Assembly (NCBI GenBank): GCA_963576475.1
Contig: OY754987.1
Location: 8,004,036 to 8,068,035, forward strand
Reading direction: 5' to 3'
Length of the DNA: 64,000 nt
Source: Molanna angustata
Taxonomy: Eukaryota; Arthropoda; Insecta; Trichoptera; Molannidae
Numbering within the stretch: the first letter of the stretch is position 1; each line of letters begins with the position of its first letter. The position numbers were made by a program, and so were the translations under genes. Below the pieces are notes generated by a model. It ran no database searches and had not been told where the DNA came from. It worked only from the letters and a program-made list of their open reading frames with translations. Shown here one piece after another: positions 41,901-52,224 of the stretch.

Positions 41901-42978
41901 TATAACTTACTTTTAGGTTAATTTTTCCCAATACTTCCAAATTAATATTTGTATATGCTTTAACCTCCAAATTATAAGTCACTATTTTCATCTTATGAAA
42001 ATATCTTCTATAAATATCTTCAGGTAATACCGAAATGAATGCACCTGAATCTAATAAACCTTTAAATGACTTGTCACATAAAAACACATCGATCATACAT
42101 GAACTGTTATTGTTTTGAATGGTATTCAACACATTAATAACTTTTTTTTTTGTATTTTTCTGCTTTTCAATATTCACTTTACAATTTGCTTTAATGTGAC
42201 CTTTCAATCCGCAACGAAAACACACAAATTTTTTTTTATAAATATTTGTTTTTTTAAACTTAAAATTCTTTCGACTATAATCACAAGTTTTATTTGACAA
42301 TACATTTTTTTCTCTATCATGCAACTTATTAGACGAAAATTTATTATTGTCAAGTTTACCAACTACCTGCACACTATTGGTCGAATTGTGACCAACTTCA
42401 CGTTCCATTTGAAATGATTCACCAATCGAAGCCAAATTAACACAATCCTCGAAATTTAAATTTTCTGCTTCAAGAAATAATTTTTCTTGAACCTTATACC
42501 TTTTTATTCCTAAAATAAAAATATCCTTCAAAACAAAATCTAAATACTTATCAAATTTACAATTAATTGACGACTTTCGTAAACGAACCGCAAATTCCTT
42601 AATAGATTCATGTAAATCCTGCTTAGTCGAATAAAACTTTCTCCTATATTCAAATACATTTGATACATTTTCACAATACTTCTTCAATTTTTGCATCAAA
42701 TCTTCGACATTAAAATCAGTTATTTTCTTAGGAACACATAAATTAATCAATAATGAAAAAGAATCTTCACTCAAAGCATTGAGAAATAGTGCTCTTTTTT
42801 GAATCGCTGAAATACTATTTTCATCATATAATATGAGACTTTGTTCAAACCTTGTGTGGAAATTATCCCAATTATCACAATTGTGATTAAATTTTGAGAT
42901 GTCCATCTGGAACAATCTCCCAGACTGTCCAGAAACCCCTTGATTACTATAATCTTTAGTATTCATTTTCCCACACAA
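38929..42978 (-). CDS. gag-pol: Gypsy Gag-Pol polyprotein
   Basis: 1,349 residues in one frame from ATG 42978. Gag occupies the first 250 residues and ends in a C-x2-C-x4-H-x4-C zinc knuckle (CFRCGLKGHIKANC, about 252-265). An aspartic protease follows (LLDSGAFISVLP, about 308-320), then reverse transcriptase with YIDDILISG (about 593), RNase H beginning VVTDGSSNG (about 740), and integrase with its H-x4-H and C-x2-C zinc domain (970-1010) and D, D, E core (FLQYDGIDCF near 1040, VSDNAQN near 1092, GLAENSVR near 1128). Gag and Pol need no frameshift. Gag is cytoplasmic particle protein; Pol copies the RNA and inserts the DNA. Intact throughout. Confidence 0.93.
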   Translation of the reverse strand: MCGKMNTKDYSNQGVSGQSGRLFQMDISKFNHNCDNWDNFHTRFEQSLILYDENSISAIQKRALFLNALSEDSFSLLINLCVPKKITDFNVEDLMQKLKKYCENVSNVFEYRRKFYSTKQDLHESIKEFAVRLRKSSINCKFDKYLDFVLKDIFILGIKRYKVQEKLFLEAENLNFEDCVNLASIGESFQMEREVGHNSTNSVQVVGKLDNNKFSSNKLHDREKNVLSNKTCDYSRKNFKFKKTNIYKKKFVCFRCGLKGHIKANCKVNIEKQKNTKKKVINVLNTIQNNNSSCMIDVFLCDKSFKGLLDSGAFISVLPEDIYRRYFHKMKIVTYNLEVKAYTNINLEVLGKINLKVSYNGKTRFLDFIIIKNGSEILLGRNFFKEFEIGFSGIYFSEMVNNNFKENGVSILKKKFPNVFSNNIGKFTKYEVGFKMVKDHPVKFCKARPVPLALKEKVESELNLMLEQNIIERVKFSEYASPLVIIPKSNGTLRLCADYKRTINPYVMDIKYPLPGINYLLEKISGGKVFAKIDLKSAYCQIGLKKECREYTTIATHMGLFRYKTLIFGLKVSPALFMQVIDSVTQDLRGTSVYIDDILISGKDDEDLFNNLLSLFIRLNECGLSINESKCQFFTKSVDYLGYNISEEGIKPLVDKVEAIRLAPIPENTTQVRGLLGMVNYYRNFMPNIAKILSPLYNLLKKDVKWVWSQECSNSVLEIKNILSSDLVLIHYNKKLPLKVVTDGSSNGIAATLLHIFENGSARPIAFISRKLTEAEKKYSILDIEALAIIFALQKWFHYLYGRHFILEIDNRALCHILKQDKDIPQLAANRLQRYGVILSAFDYEVQFVKSENNCSDFLSRCPIEKDETLDVSDLENFKSLNCIDINCDFVFLLDAEENFSIKFDEILEETKKDILCNQIIDYLQKGWPSQINKQSDVWPFYKIKDELSIYKDCIMWQHKVVVPSSLRKRILNLLHDSHQGIVKTKNLARNYFYWPGINKDISVMIDSCSICRSCQENPHKSVLSPWENPEKVWSRLHIDFLQYDGIDCFVIIDATSKWLECIVMKNTSSKCMLYELERLFVNFGFPETIVSDNAQNLNSQECKQFYDKWGIVHLTSPVQYQQSNGLAENSVRTLKNYLRKIVIRGKLLINIQSDINKFLMDYRNTPHSSTGCEPAVLMFGRKIRNRFQLSLPGDHFDHLYDIPDKIKSNIKKSQNKQKCYYGGRKYKKNKFNIDEKVLVKDYRPINGRKWVEGIIFKVVSKNVYLVKVNQLIWKRHFNQLRSLCQGLENGDSRTDGNSDERLENLSDEVSLENLKYFPDEAVSLFQSETVPDWSNRLRPRNRMINYKV

Positions 42979-43470
42979 TAAAATTATACAAAATAAATAA
43001 AAAAAAATAATTTCAACAAAATATCTGATTCAAAATACAAAAATACTGATCTTTTTCTTCCCCTGATGATTCTGGTAGACCCTCGCAAGCTCCGGAATCT
43101 CCAAGAAAAGTGGACTGCTCCAGTCCTCCTTTCCAGCTTCCAGCAACTGGCTGCCAACTGCACCTTGGACCCGTACCTGGTTCCTTGTGTCCTTGGTCCT
43201 CTGCTCCTGGTTTTCTCCTTGCCTGGATACTCTCCTGGATTCCTTGCAGATCCTCCCAAATGAGTACTTCCCAAAGTACCCAATCCAAACTGGAACGAAC
43301 GTAGACCTCTTCTACTTGTCTCCTGTTTGATCTCTGTGATGTAAATCACAGATGAAAATAGCTCTCTGTCCTGGACAACTGTCTATTTTCTTCCACTTCA
43401 GTCCTCCTCGAAGAATGAAGATTTTAACAAAGAACCCTTGGGATGAAGTTCTTAAAGACCGACTGCGCCA
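42979..43470 (-). other. Gypsy 5' leader
   Basis: Leader between the primer binding site and Gag ATG. It is less AT-rich than the rest of the element. Short open readings here on both strands have no recognisable motifs and are taken as chance. Confidence 0.6.
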
Positions 43471-43921
43471 TGAAATATTCTCTACTTTACTATTTCGAGA
43501 ATATTTGAATTGGAGAAGAATAGTATTTTTTAACTCAAATAAAACTCTTATAGTTTTAATACATGTATTTTACATACTCAATCACTAATATTAAACAGAA
43601 TATTTTATATCAATTGTTTACAGTAAGGCAGTCTAAACCAGAATAATCTTTATACAATTTTCAATTCTTCACAACAATTCTTTATTGTTGTGACTGATTC
43701 ATATTATTGTTTTTTATTTGCCAATAAATAAACTTTCTAGAATATTCCAATTATAATTTCTAAATATTAAATAAATTACAAATACATGAGAGACATCTAT
43801 GTATCAAAATGGTAAGTTATTTTTCATAAAATAATATAACACAAACCATAGTAAATACTTATACAAATCTCCCATAGATGTCACTCAACTCAAAATATTG
43901 TAATTATTACAATATTTTACA
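43471..43921 (-). repeat. 5' LTR of the Gypsy element
   Basis: 451 bp, TG...CA ends, read on the - strand. It should hold the promoter. I see no difference from the 3' LTR. Confidence 0.92.
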
Positions 43922-43926
43922 ATACA

Positions 43927-44300
43927 CCTTCTCATGTCATGCAGGCAGAAAAAATCGAACGCCACATTTTTGTATCTTGATCTTGACACACGTTTATCGC
44001 CTTGTCAACATTCATACATCGTAATATGCCTGTTCGTCTGCTGTTCACGCTTCTTACATTTCCGTCTTTCAGAATATCATTTACACGGTCGAGCCATCCT
44101 TTTCTTGGGCGACGCCGACTTCTTACTCCATTCTTGTCTGCCTTGTATATTTTCTCTATCAGGTTATCTTCATTCATTCTTTCCAAGTGGCCAAACCATC
44201 TCAATTTGTTAACTTTCATTCTATTGATTACATTTTTCTTCATCTTGTATTATTTCCTTGTGGCCTCGTTTCGTACCCTGTTATACAGTCAAAAATGAAA
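43927..44300 (-). pseudogene. LINE reverse transcriptase C-terminal fragment
   Basis: The - strand reads NVINRMKVNKLRWFGHLERM, EKIYKADKNGVRSRRRPRKG and WRSIFSACM. It is the same family as at 13930 and 33345. The Gypsy element inserted at its 3' edge. Confidence 0.75.
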
Positions 44301-45120
44301 AAATAATGAGTTATGTATGGGCATTTGAAGAATTTCTTTGCTTCTATCTGTCCGGCTTAAAAATGACCTTAAAAGTCTAATTAAAAATGTATAATAATGA
44401 CTGTAAAATGAAGTATATTTCAAAATTTCTCAATTAAATAGTCAAATTTAATTTGCCCATTAGCAGATCTGTAATTTGATCATGTGACTACGTCACAAGG
44501 TACCATATTATGACGTTATCAAAGTTGTGACTGAGGCCATACGATAAATAATACAGACCATGGGGCGGTACCTGTGACGTCGTCAAAGTAGTGTTGTTTA
44601 CACGTTGTTTATTAGTTGCCGTGTTGGTTGGTTGGGTCAACAACTTATTTTAGTCATTCTTATATTAAATAAATTCATAATGCATCGACTGACTAGATTT
44701 CACCTGTAATATTTTTATGATAATTAATAAATTCTGCGTTTTCTGATAATATTTTACGAAAATGTCCTAAAAGAGACAAATTTCGGTGTTAATTTTCTGA
44801 AACGTGGAAATTAGCGTTATTCGTGAAAAACTACCAAAGTTCGTGAGTAAAATTGGGTTTATCGCAAATGTTTACAGGTTACAGAATCAGTGTTATGTAG
44901 GTTGCATAAATAAAGGCGTTGAAATGGAATATTAATGATTTTTTATTATGGGGATAACTTTCTCCCTATATAAAATGTTCCAAAAATTGTACAGTAAACG
45001 AATATCATATTATTTATTTTAAGTGATTGTCAGGACACGAATATTCATAGATATTTATTTATTTGTTTATTTATTATAATACAATGTTGAAGTTAGAAAA
45101 ACAATTACATACTAGAGTTA
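44301..45120. other. intergenic, nothing recognised
   Basis: AT-rich. Two similar short blocks (ATGACGTTATCAAAGTTGTG near 44511 and GTGACGTCGTCAAAGTAGTG near 44574) suggest a degraded duplication. No coding signal. Confidence 0.4.
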
Positions 45121-45125
45121 GAAGT

Positions 45126-45130
<5 letters not shown>

Positions 45131-45203
<73 letters not shown>

Positions 45204-45205
45204 TG
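45131..45205 (+). repeat. TG and CGTG microsatellite
   Basis: About 19 TG repeats followed by about 9 CGTG repeats. Predicted proteins of alternating C and V here are artefacts. Confidence 0.95.
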
Positions 45206-45214
45206 AAAAATATT

Positions 45215-45590
45215 AGCATTGTATTAGTACATCTCAAATTTTATTATAATTTTTTTATAAAAATTGAATTTAGTGACGACATTGCTATATCTATACAATT
45301 TGTATGGCAATCGCCTACACACAATATCTAAGAAGTGATACTAATCTCCAAACATACATACGTACCATCATGCTGTTTTCATATTCTGGGTAGGATCAAA
45401 GGACTGACCTCCATACTATCCTATCTTGACATACATACATAGGTACATGTGTTGTATAGAAAATCAAATATATTAAAATATTAAATAATTTGTATTTATG
45501 GGATTATATTAGTTTGGTACTTATTCTTTCAACTATACATACTATCGCTATCGACAGTTGGATCTCATGTGTTACATGCAACTAGTAATA
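45215..45590 (-). repeat. element M, inverted partial copy
   Basis: The reverse complement gives the first third of element M, with ACTAGTTGCATGTAACACAT ending near 45586 and TCCAACTGTCGATAGCG at about 45562. Its inner edge is near the TG microsatellite. A second inverted piece of the family's other end is at 46038-46210. Confidence 0.7.
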
Positions 45591-45772
45591 AAAATCCATG
45601 TCGCCCGACTATGACTTGTCACACGCAGCGAAGTTTCATCATACAGTTTCAGTGACATCATATTCTGATGTGGAACTCCTCAAATCGGAGAGAATGGTAG
45701 GGCAAACCCTTTATTTTTATCTCTATCTTAATCACTAAGCACGTCTATTTTTTCTTGGTTACTTCTCTATGC

Positions 45773-45960
45773 CGACCGCCGTGGCACAGTTGGTAAGCCG
45801 TTCGGTTTCTGTGTGGGCGTCCTGGGTTCGATTCCCAGCAGAGGAAAAATTTATTTAAATTCATTTCTCACGCAAATATTGCTTTTCTGGGCTGGAAAAA
45901 ATGCCACACGGCAATAAACTCGCCACTTGCGCAGGGTGCAAGGAAGTGTTCATTATTATT
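45773..45960 (+). repeat. tRNA-derived SINE family B
   Basis: The tRNA-like head has CGTGGCACAGTTGGTAAGCC (A box) and CTGGGTTCGATTCCCAG (B box). The body has GGCAATAAACTCGCCAC and a tail of AAGGAAGTGTTCATTATTAT. It cannot fold as a full functional tRNA by eye. Confidence 0.75.
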
Positions 45961-46289
45961 ATGGGAAATAATGTGATTACACATAAATATCAACTTTATA
46001 TATAAAACAAAAATGTATTTGTGTGATGTGTAATTATTTTCCAACTGTCGATTTGTTCAAGAGAATATATTTCTCTTAACATTTCGACAAAGTATCAAGC
46101 CAAGATACGCGAGATTTGTATGCAGGGTACCTATATATTTTGTGCACGGTTTTTCCAACTTTTAAGTCAAAAAACAGCAGTTTAGAGGCTTCGCATCACA
46201 TGTATATTCTATATGTGGTTCTATATAAATATATGGATTTAACATGGCATGAGAAAATGCATAAATAACTCATTCATTAATACCATCTC

Positions 46290-46475
46290 AGCATATGTCA
46301 TGATGTGGAGTTATCTTTTAAGGACGCACATCCGAGTATCCCCACACAAAAGCTTCATCTCACCTAAAAAGGCACTACCTTCAGAATGTGTGGTGAATCC
46401 CATTGCTGAACTATGTTAAATCTTATTTTTCCTATTGTATTTTCGATTGTATTTTTACCTCCTACGAACATCGGA
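46290..46475 (+). repeat. SINE-like dispersed repeat, diverged copy
   Basis: It contains CACCTAAAAAGGCACTACCT, AGAATGTGTGGTGAA and TTGTATTTTCGATTG. It is related to 4900-5040 (inverted) and 49790-49890. Confidence 0.5.
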
Positions 46476-46735
46476 AATGAAGGTTTTAAGGGCTATCACA
46501 GGGAAGACGCTTAGGGACAGAATATGCAATGACGACATTAGGCGGACCTGTGAGACTGAGGACATCATACGATGGAGTTGAGCTAGGAGAAGATTCTGGA
46601 GGGACCATGTCAACAGGATGGACACATCTCGAATCCCATCCATAGCGGCAAACGAAATACCACCAGGGCATCGCCTCCCCGGAAGACCACCGAAGAGGTG
46701 GAAGGATAGCTGGACCTCAGCCTCACAGGAATAGC
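46460..46735 (+). pseudogene. LINE reverse transcriptase C-terminal fragment
   Basis: The reading EMKVLRAITGKTLRDRIC, RRRFWRDHVNRMDTSRIP and RLPGRPPKRWKDSW, with one stop, is the end of an RTE-like reverse transcriptase. Truncated at both ends. Confidence 0.7.
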
Positions 46736-46948
46736 TTTCTCGAAAAAACAGATCTACGATCTAATATAAGAAGAAGATTGTATTTTCGATTATCACTCTT
46801 TCGGGACACTCGAAAACGGTGATAATATAAGAGTGGAAACATTATTCTAAGCTGGTGCCTCACAGACCTAAAACACGATGTATATTTTAAATTTGTAGGT
46901 ATATGTAGGTATTGTTTGTACACAATGAGATGTATATTTTTTTCGGAT

Positions 46949-47090
46949 TTGTGGTGGCAGAGCGGTTAACGCGCTGGGTTTATAATAAAGTGGTTGCGAG
47001 TTCGAATCCTGCCACGACCGATTTCGTTCACCTATAGCACAAGCACTTATGTTCAATTTATGGAATATACGAGGATCGAGAGAATTTTAG
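46949..47090 (+). repeat. tRNA-derived SINE family C, copy 1
   Basis: The head has GTGGCAGAGCGGTTAACGCG and GCGAGTTCGAATCCTGCC, then ACGACCGATTTCGTTCACCT and TAGCACAAGCA. A second copy is inverted at 50062-50178. Confidence 0.75.
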
Positions 47091-47229
47091 TATGCCTCTT
47101 TTTCGCTCTCGTATTCAAAATCTTCTTTCTCCACCCTTCCTTTGTCGACATCCAGTTTTTGTCCATTTTTGATTTATCAAAGGCCGACCGGCATCTTCCA
47201 GGATTTTCCAGACCGTCTTCAAGCGTCAA

Positions 47230-48030
47230 TAATTAATTTTGCAGAATAATTACTAAAAAATCAATAATTTATTTATTTATGTAGTTAATTGATTTTAGGA
47301 GAACTTAAGCAATTTGCAAATTATAAGAGACAATAAAAAAATTAAACTACATGTCAAAATAATTCCCTCAACATACATCATGCGTACCTAATATAAAAAT
47401 AAAATTACTAAAAAAGAAAATAAATGCTTAAATAAATTAATGCTAAATAATCTAAATGCTTAAGGGTATTACCTCATAACAGGCGTTCAGCCTAGTGAGA
47501 TAGTAAAATTTTAATTTTACTATCATACCTATACCATTATGAAATGTAGGTACTGTACTGAAATATGTAATTAAATAAATAAATAAAAATTAAACATTAT
47601 CTGTACAGTTGAGTATGTTTGAAATTAGAGATATAAGAAATTGAAATTAAAAATATAAAATACAAATAAAAAACAAAATAAGTTATTCGAAATTAAAGCA
47701 TGCATATGAAAATGGAATATGTAGGCATTGAGAGGAGTGGGGAAGGAACATGTTTGGTATTCCAAGTCTCATATCATTGCGTCATTGCCAATATACTCCT
47801 GCGATATTGCGGATATTATGTGTTGTTAAATACACCAGTATCATAAAACCTTGTGTTATACTATTTACAAATGCTTGGAAAGCATTAATTAATTCCTTTT
47901 CTGATTCGTCTAAATTTATCCGTCTGAATTTTAGTATTTTAGTAAATGTCAAAAAGTTGACTGCATTTTTACAGGACTCATTACATCACACCGCGCGGAT
48001 AAAATCTTTTTATCCACGGTCGCCCGTTGG
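47230..48030. other. intergenic, one short repeat only
   Basis: Bases 47461-47510 (ACCTCATAACAGGCGTTCAG) match 61262-61300 inverted. An ORF of about 117 codons at 47750 has no recognisable motif. Otherwise AT-rich. Confidence 0.4.
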
Positions 48031-48034
48031 TTAT

Positions 48035-48690
48035 AGACGTTTTATTTATTTACTGTATGACATAGTGAATACATCAAAATCAAACCAACAAACACACAGT
48101 TAAACATAAACAAAATACTAACACACACTCAGGTCGAGGGACTCCGAGCCAGTCCACAAATATAGGTGTCAGCGCGCAAATATCCATCTTTGGGCCCTCA
48201 TATGCACGGACGCTGCATTCCTCCAATATATGTTCCATCGTTTGAGAAGGATGGCCGCAATCGCATTGAGCGGATGGAACAATGCCCCACTTTGCCATGA
48301 GGTAGTTACAGCGTCCATGTCTAGTGCGGATCCTATTTAGAGAGGTCCACAGCCTTCTTGGCAGATCGAAACCTAGAGGTATCGTTGTTGGAGTACCCAT
48401 GTACCCATTAACATCCAGGTTGGAGTTTTCCCATTCAATGTTCCAAGTCTCATTCAGGCTGAAACCCTCTCCAACGAGGTCACGTCCGAGTTTTGCTGCT
48501 GGATTCCTTGAAGAAAGTCTTTGCTGACCCTCAGACGGGACTCCATTATGGATTGGTAAACTGCTATTGTCACTAATTCTCTTCCACAGTTTGAACATGG
48601 AGAATCTTCTGCTTGTTTGTTGAAAGAAAATAGACGTTTTCGTACTCTGAAACGATTCAGAATAGGACATAGTGTGGATTATGAAATAGA
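48035..48690 (-). pseudogene. LINE protein C-terminus with Cys/His motif
   Basis: 196 codons are open on the - strand. SLNRIRTRHGRCNYLMAKWG and QCDCGHPSQTMEHILEEC form the C-x-C-x8-H-x4-C zinc-like motif at the end of many jockey-like and related LINE proteins, after an RNase H-like region. A short 3' UTR with AAATAAATAAAA follows to 48035. 5'-truncated. Confidence 0.7.
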
Positions 48691-48719
48691 TTTAAGGGTC
48701 TGCTTGTTTTACCTGGCAC

Positions 48720-49480
48720 ATTAAATAGTATATAACTTATTATTGGGAAGCATTAAAACAGTTATTAATTATTTTGTATAGAAGTGACAGGTCATTTTGG
48801 GTTCTTTGCTTCTCAAGAGATTCAAGGCCACAGATTTTCTAGAATGCCAATATTTTTATTAAAAATGGAACGAAGAATAAACGTCACCAAAAAGGAATTA
48901 TTCCGCTCAGAATGATTCTAGATCCCCTTCAATTGAAGCATGAAATTTTCAATTTAAATTATAATTTATTATCAATATTTTCGAGGGGTGTTTTTTTATT
49001 TTTTTCTGGAAATTCCTTATTACAATTAAAACTCTTCGTTCATGGTCTGATTGCGATCGACGACAATGGAGCACGCTTTCAACTCGATTAATATCTAGCA
49101 GAGAAATCAAAATGTAGGATATAGAATTTCAATTTTTTTCTCTGTTATTTTCAGTTTAACCAATCTGAGGGTAATAATTGAAACGCCATAGCCCAGCGGA
49201 CCAAGTAGCAAGAAAAAAAAATCCGATGACTCGGCTTCGAAGACCTTCGGGGAAATTGTAATTCCCCATTTCCGGAGCTGGACTTCCGAGAAAGTGGAAA
49301 ACTTTTCATTCCACTGAAGGGTATTGAATATTTTTAAAGAAATTCAGAAATGTCATTTTATGGATTTTAATTGAGATAGGTACCTACTTGGCTGGAAAAA
49401 AGACAAACCCTTATCTTATATATACATAATGTACACCTATACCTACATACATACCATCACGACATATTCCAAAATCTGAG
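48720..49480. other. intergenic, nothing recognised
   Basis: AT-rich, with no long frames and no clear repeats. Confidence 0.4.
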
Positions 49481-49485
49481 GTATG

Positions 49486-49725
49486 TCGGCATTCGTGGCT
49501 CAGTTGGTTGGGTATCTGACTGCTGATCCAAGGGTCCCGGGTTCGATTCCCGGTGGAGACACAGTTTTTAATTGTGTTTTCAATCTGGATCTGTGAGACG
49601 ATTAATATCGTAAGTCTCCAGAATGTGGCAACTTGTTATTGGGTGCGTGTTAAATATTTATTTGACCTAGTAGGTACCTGTTAGTTGCCCCGAGTAGCTA
49701 CATAAAATAAAATAAAATAAAAATA
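49486..49725 (+). repeat. SINE family A, full-length copy
   Basis: The best copy of the family: A box TGGCTCAGTTGG, B box GGTTCGATTCC, body GGAGACACAGTTTTTAATTG and GATTAATATCGTAAG, tail GTACCTGTTAGTTGCC, then repeated AAAAT. Confidence 0.88.
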
Positions 49726-49887
49726 AGTAATCAGCGACAGGTGCGCGGGTGTACATAACCTTAAAAAAGAAGCAAAATACATGCGTGTATCGCCACACAC
49801 CATTCTTGTCACACCTAAAAATTTAACTTTTAGAATGGGTGGTGAACCTCATTTTGGAACTATGCAAGATGATATTTTAACTGTTGT

Positions 49888-50341
49888 ATTTTCGATTAGA
49901 TACCCGATCGGGTGATTTTACGAGACACCAGGGGGGCATGTCTGGTCGACAGGCGGAGTCAAAACCATCCATGTTTACCCATATCATGGATTTTTATTTT
50001 AATTAAAAAAATGAATATGCCCTTGTTGAAAAAATACATATACGTCTTCTTACGTTCCCTAAAATAAGCATAAATGCTTGTGCTATAGGTGAACGAAATC
50101 GGTCGAGGCAGGATTTGAACTCGCGACCACTGGATTACTAGCCCAGCGCGTTAACCACTCTGCCATCGACACATCTATTGTAAATTCTATAACATATTCA
50201 GATATTATAGAACTCCATAAGATAATTATATCCATGATATGGGAAAACATGGATGGTTTTGACTCCGCCTGTCGACCAGACTTGCCCCCCTGGTGTCTCG
50301 TTAAATCACCCGATCGGGTACCTAATCGAAAATACAACAGG
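49888..50341. mobile_element. palindromic MITE P2, copy B, with SINE C inside
   Basis: Inverted arms run from TGTTGTATTTTCGATTA and ACCCGATCGGGT through CCAGGGGGGCATGTCTGGTC and CATATCATGGA, about 100 bases each. The loop holds an inverted SINE family C copy at 50062-50178. The arms extend beyond the usual P2 ends, so it may be a foldback of a larger unit. Confidence 0.7.
50062..50178 (-). repeat. tRNA-derived SINE family C, copy 2
   Basis: On the - strand: GGCAGAGTGGTTAACGCGCT, GCGAGTTCAAATCCTGCC and TCGACCGATTTCGTTCACC. It lies in the loop of the P2 palindrome. Confidence 0.75.
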
Positions 50342-50819
50342 TAAAATATTGTAAAAATGGTTTTTATTCCGCCGGTTGATCAGACTTGCCTCCCAGAAAA
50401 GGATTATAACAGAATAGAGTGGTATCACTATTTTAAACTTTACTATAAACGTAACTTTTTATCTAAAAAATCGGTTGTTTATTTCATACATACATACTAG
50501 CATTAAATGTGATGGTGCCATAACCTTATTGTTTATACTCCTCACTTACCCAAGGGGATATAGTGGGCAGTTATGAATTTGCAATTTTAAAAGTTATTTT
50601 TTTATTGCAGATTATCAACTAATATCACGTTGAGATTGTATTCTGAAAGTTTCATCACAATGTATCTGTATGTGTGTGCTATGTACGGCATGTTTATTTT
50701 ACTTTATCAATTATAGACTAAAGTACTCATTCGATTCCTTTCAAATTTCGCAAATATGTATATCTAATACTCGCTTAGACCCCATTAGATTTTGAAGCAT
50801 ATCTGAATAGTGCTTCTCA

Positions 50820-51095
50820 TTTTTTTTAATTGTCAATTATTTCAAAGTGGCCCAAAGATCAGGAAAATTATATTTTGAAAATTTTTATTTTCGAATTGCT
50901 AAAAAGGCGCATCTCTTTCATAAAATGGCATTGAATAATTATCAAGTTAACAAAATAAAATATTTAAATAAAAAACGATTTAACAAACTCATTTCATGAA
51001 AATGCTGAACATTTTCCATACATAATTTGAATACTTTGTGGAGTGACTTGGTAGTGAAGTGTATAACGTTGGCCACAACCCACTCGTTTATTACA
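50820..51095 (+). repeat. dispersed repeat H, copy 2
   Basis: Matches 13145-13455 along its length and ends GGCCACAACCCACTCG. A partial copy follows at 51176-51290. Confidence 0.6.
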
Positions 51096-51354
51096 CTACC
51101 AAAGAAAAAGCCTTGATTATCTTTAGATTAATAGAACCATAGATTTGTACTATTTCAACTATTTGAAATATCGAAGCGAGTCATTTTTGACAGTCTGGTT
51201 AAAATGCTGAAAGTTTTCCATACAAAATTTGAATACTTTGTCGAGTGACTTGGCAGTGAGGAGTTTAGCGTTGACCACAACCCACTCGTTTTAATATGGT
51301 TACGTATGGGACACCAGCTATTATGATTTGGGTCCATTATACTCTTTCGAAGAA

Positions 51355-51855
51355 GCTCACTACTTCTTCTTCATCCTGGCCTCTTTCCAACTTATCGTCG
51401 ATGAAGACTGTTGGGGTCAGCTTTCCTCGTCCTCAAGCTGTACACTCTTCGGTTCTGGGCCGCCTCCAATGTCAATTCTTGTTTCATCAATTGTGAACTC
51501 CTTTGCGCCATCCATGTATTTTTTGGTCTTCCCCTATTCGTTGATCGGGGGATATCTACGGCCATAGCCTGGTTCACAATGTGATCCTCGGGTCTTCTTA
51601 ATATGTGACCATACCATCTCAATTGTCTTTCTTCTAATTTATTGTTAATGCCTGTCACTCCTAAGCTTCCGCGAATGTATGAACTTTTTATTTTGTCTTT
51701 TAGAGACAACCCCGCTGACCATCTTAGCATACGCATCTCGGTGGTTTCCATTTGCCTATGGAAGGTGTTGTACATCGTCCAACATTCGGAGCCATACAGT
51801 AGCGCAGGTCTGACAATTGTCTGATATATTTTTCCTTTTAGTTTAATTGGCATTT
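51355..51855 (-). pseudogene. RTE-like LINE 3' fragment
   Basis: The - strand reads MPIKLKGKIYQTIVRPALLY, GSECWTMYNTFHRQME, QLRWYGHILRRPEDHIVN and NRGRPKNTWM. This is the C-terminal part of an RTE-like reverse transcriptase. At 51855 it meets an inverted copy of its own start. Confidence 0.8.
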
Positions 51856-52170
51856 TTGGGTCATGCCAATTGAACTAAAAGGAAAAATATATCAGACAAT
51901 TGTCAGACCTGCGCTTCTGTATGACTCCGAATGGCATTCTGCGCTTCTGCGTATGGCATTTTTGGGTCATGCCAATTAAACTAAAAGGAAAAATATATCA
52001 GACAATTGTCAGACCTGCGCTTCTGTATGGCTCCGAATGGCATTCTGCGCTTATGTATGGCATTTTTGGGTCATGCCAATTAAACTAAAAGGAAAAATAT
52101 ATCAGACAATTGTCAGACCTGCGCTTCTGTATGGCTCCGAATGTTGGACGACGTACAATACCTTCCATAG
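51856..52170 (+). repeat. three direct copies of an inverted LINE segment
   Basis: CATGCCAATT(A/G)AACTAAAA and ATATATCAGACAATTGTCAG recur at about 51864, 51969 and 52074 (spacing 105 bp). They are inverted relative to 51777-51855 of the adjacent fragment. The third copy continues into TGTTGGACGACGTACAATAC. Confidence 0.85.
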
Positions 52171-52224
52171 GCAATTCGATTCGGGATAGGGGATTCGATA
52201 TATGGTACGTCTCTGTTAAAAAAA

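Larger units (their letters stand above)
38355..43921 (-). mobile_element. complete Gypsy-type LTR retrotransposon
   Basis: A 5,567-bp element with LTRs at 38355-38805 and 43471-43921. ATACA is duplicated at 38350-38354 and 43922-43926. On the - strand, directly after the 5' LTR, the primer binding site reads TGGCGCAGTCGG (43459-43470), complementary to the 3' end of a serine tRNA. A purine tract (AAGTTGGGGAG) abuts the 3' LTR at 38806-38816. One long Gag-Pol frame is intact and there is no env-like frame. All the parts needed for retrotransposition are present, so it looks recent. Confidence 0.93.

Noticed and set aside
42984..43349. A second Gypsy gene in the leader
   Set aside because: Overlapping frames on both strands of a GC-richer leader with no known motif and no env features.
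45773..45850. tRNA gene (also 4436-4504, 20630, 46949, 49486 and 50100)
   Set aside because: A and B boxes are present, but clover-leaf pairing is incomplete, and each continues into a shared SINE body and tail.
47750..48103. A 117-residue protein
   Set aside because: No recognisable features, and it partly overlaps the 3' UTR of the LINE fragment on the other strand.
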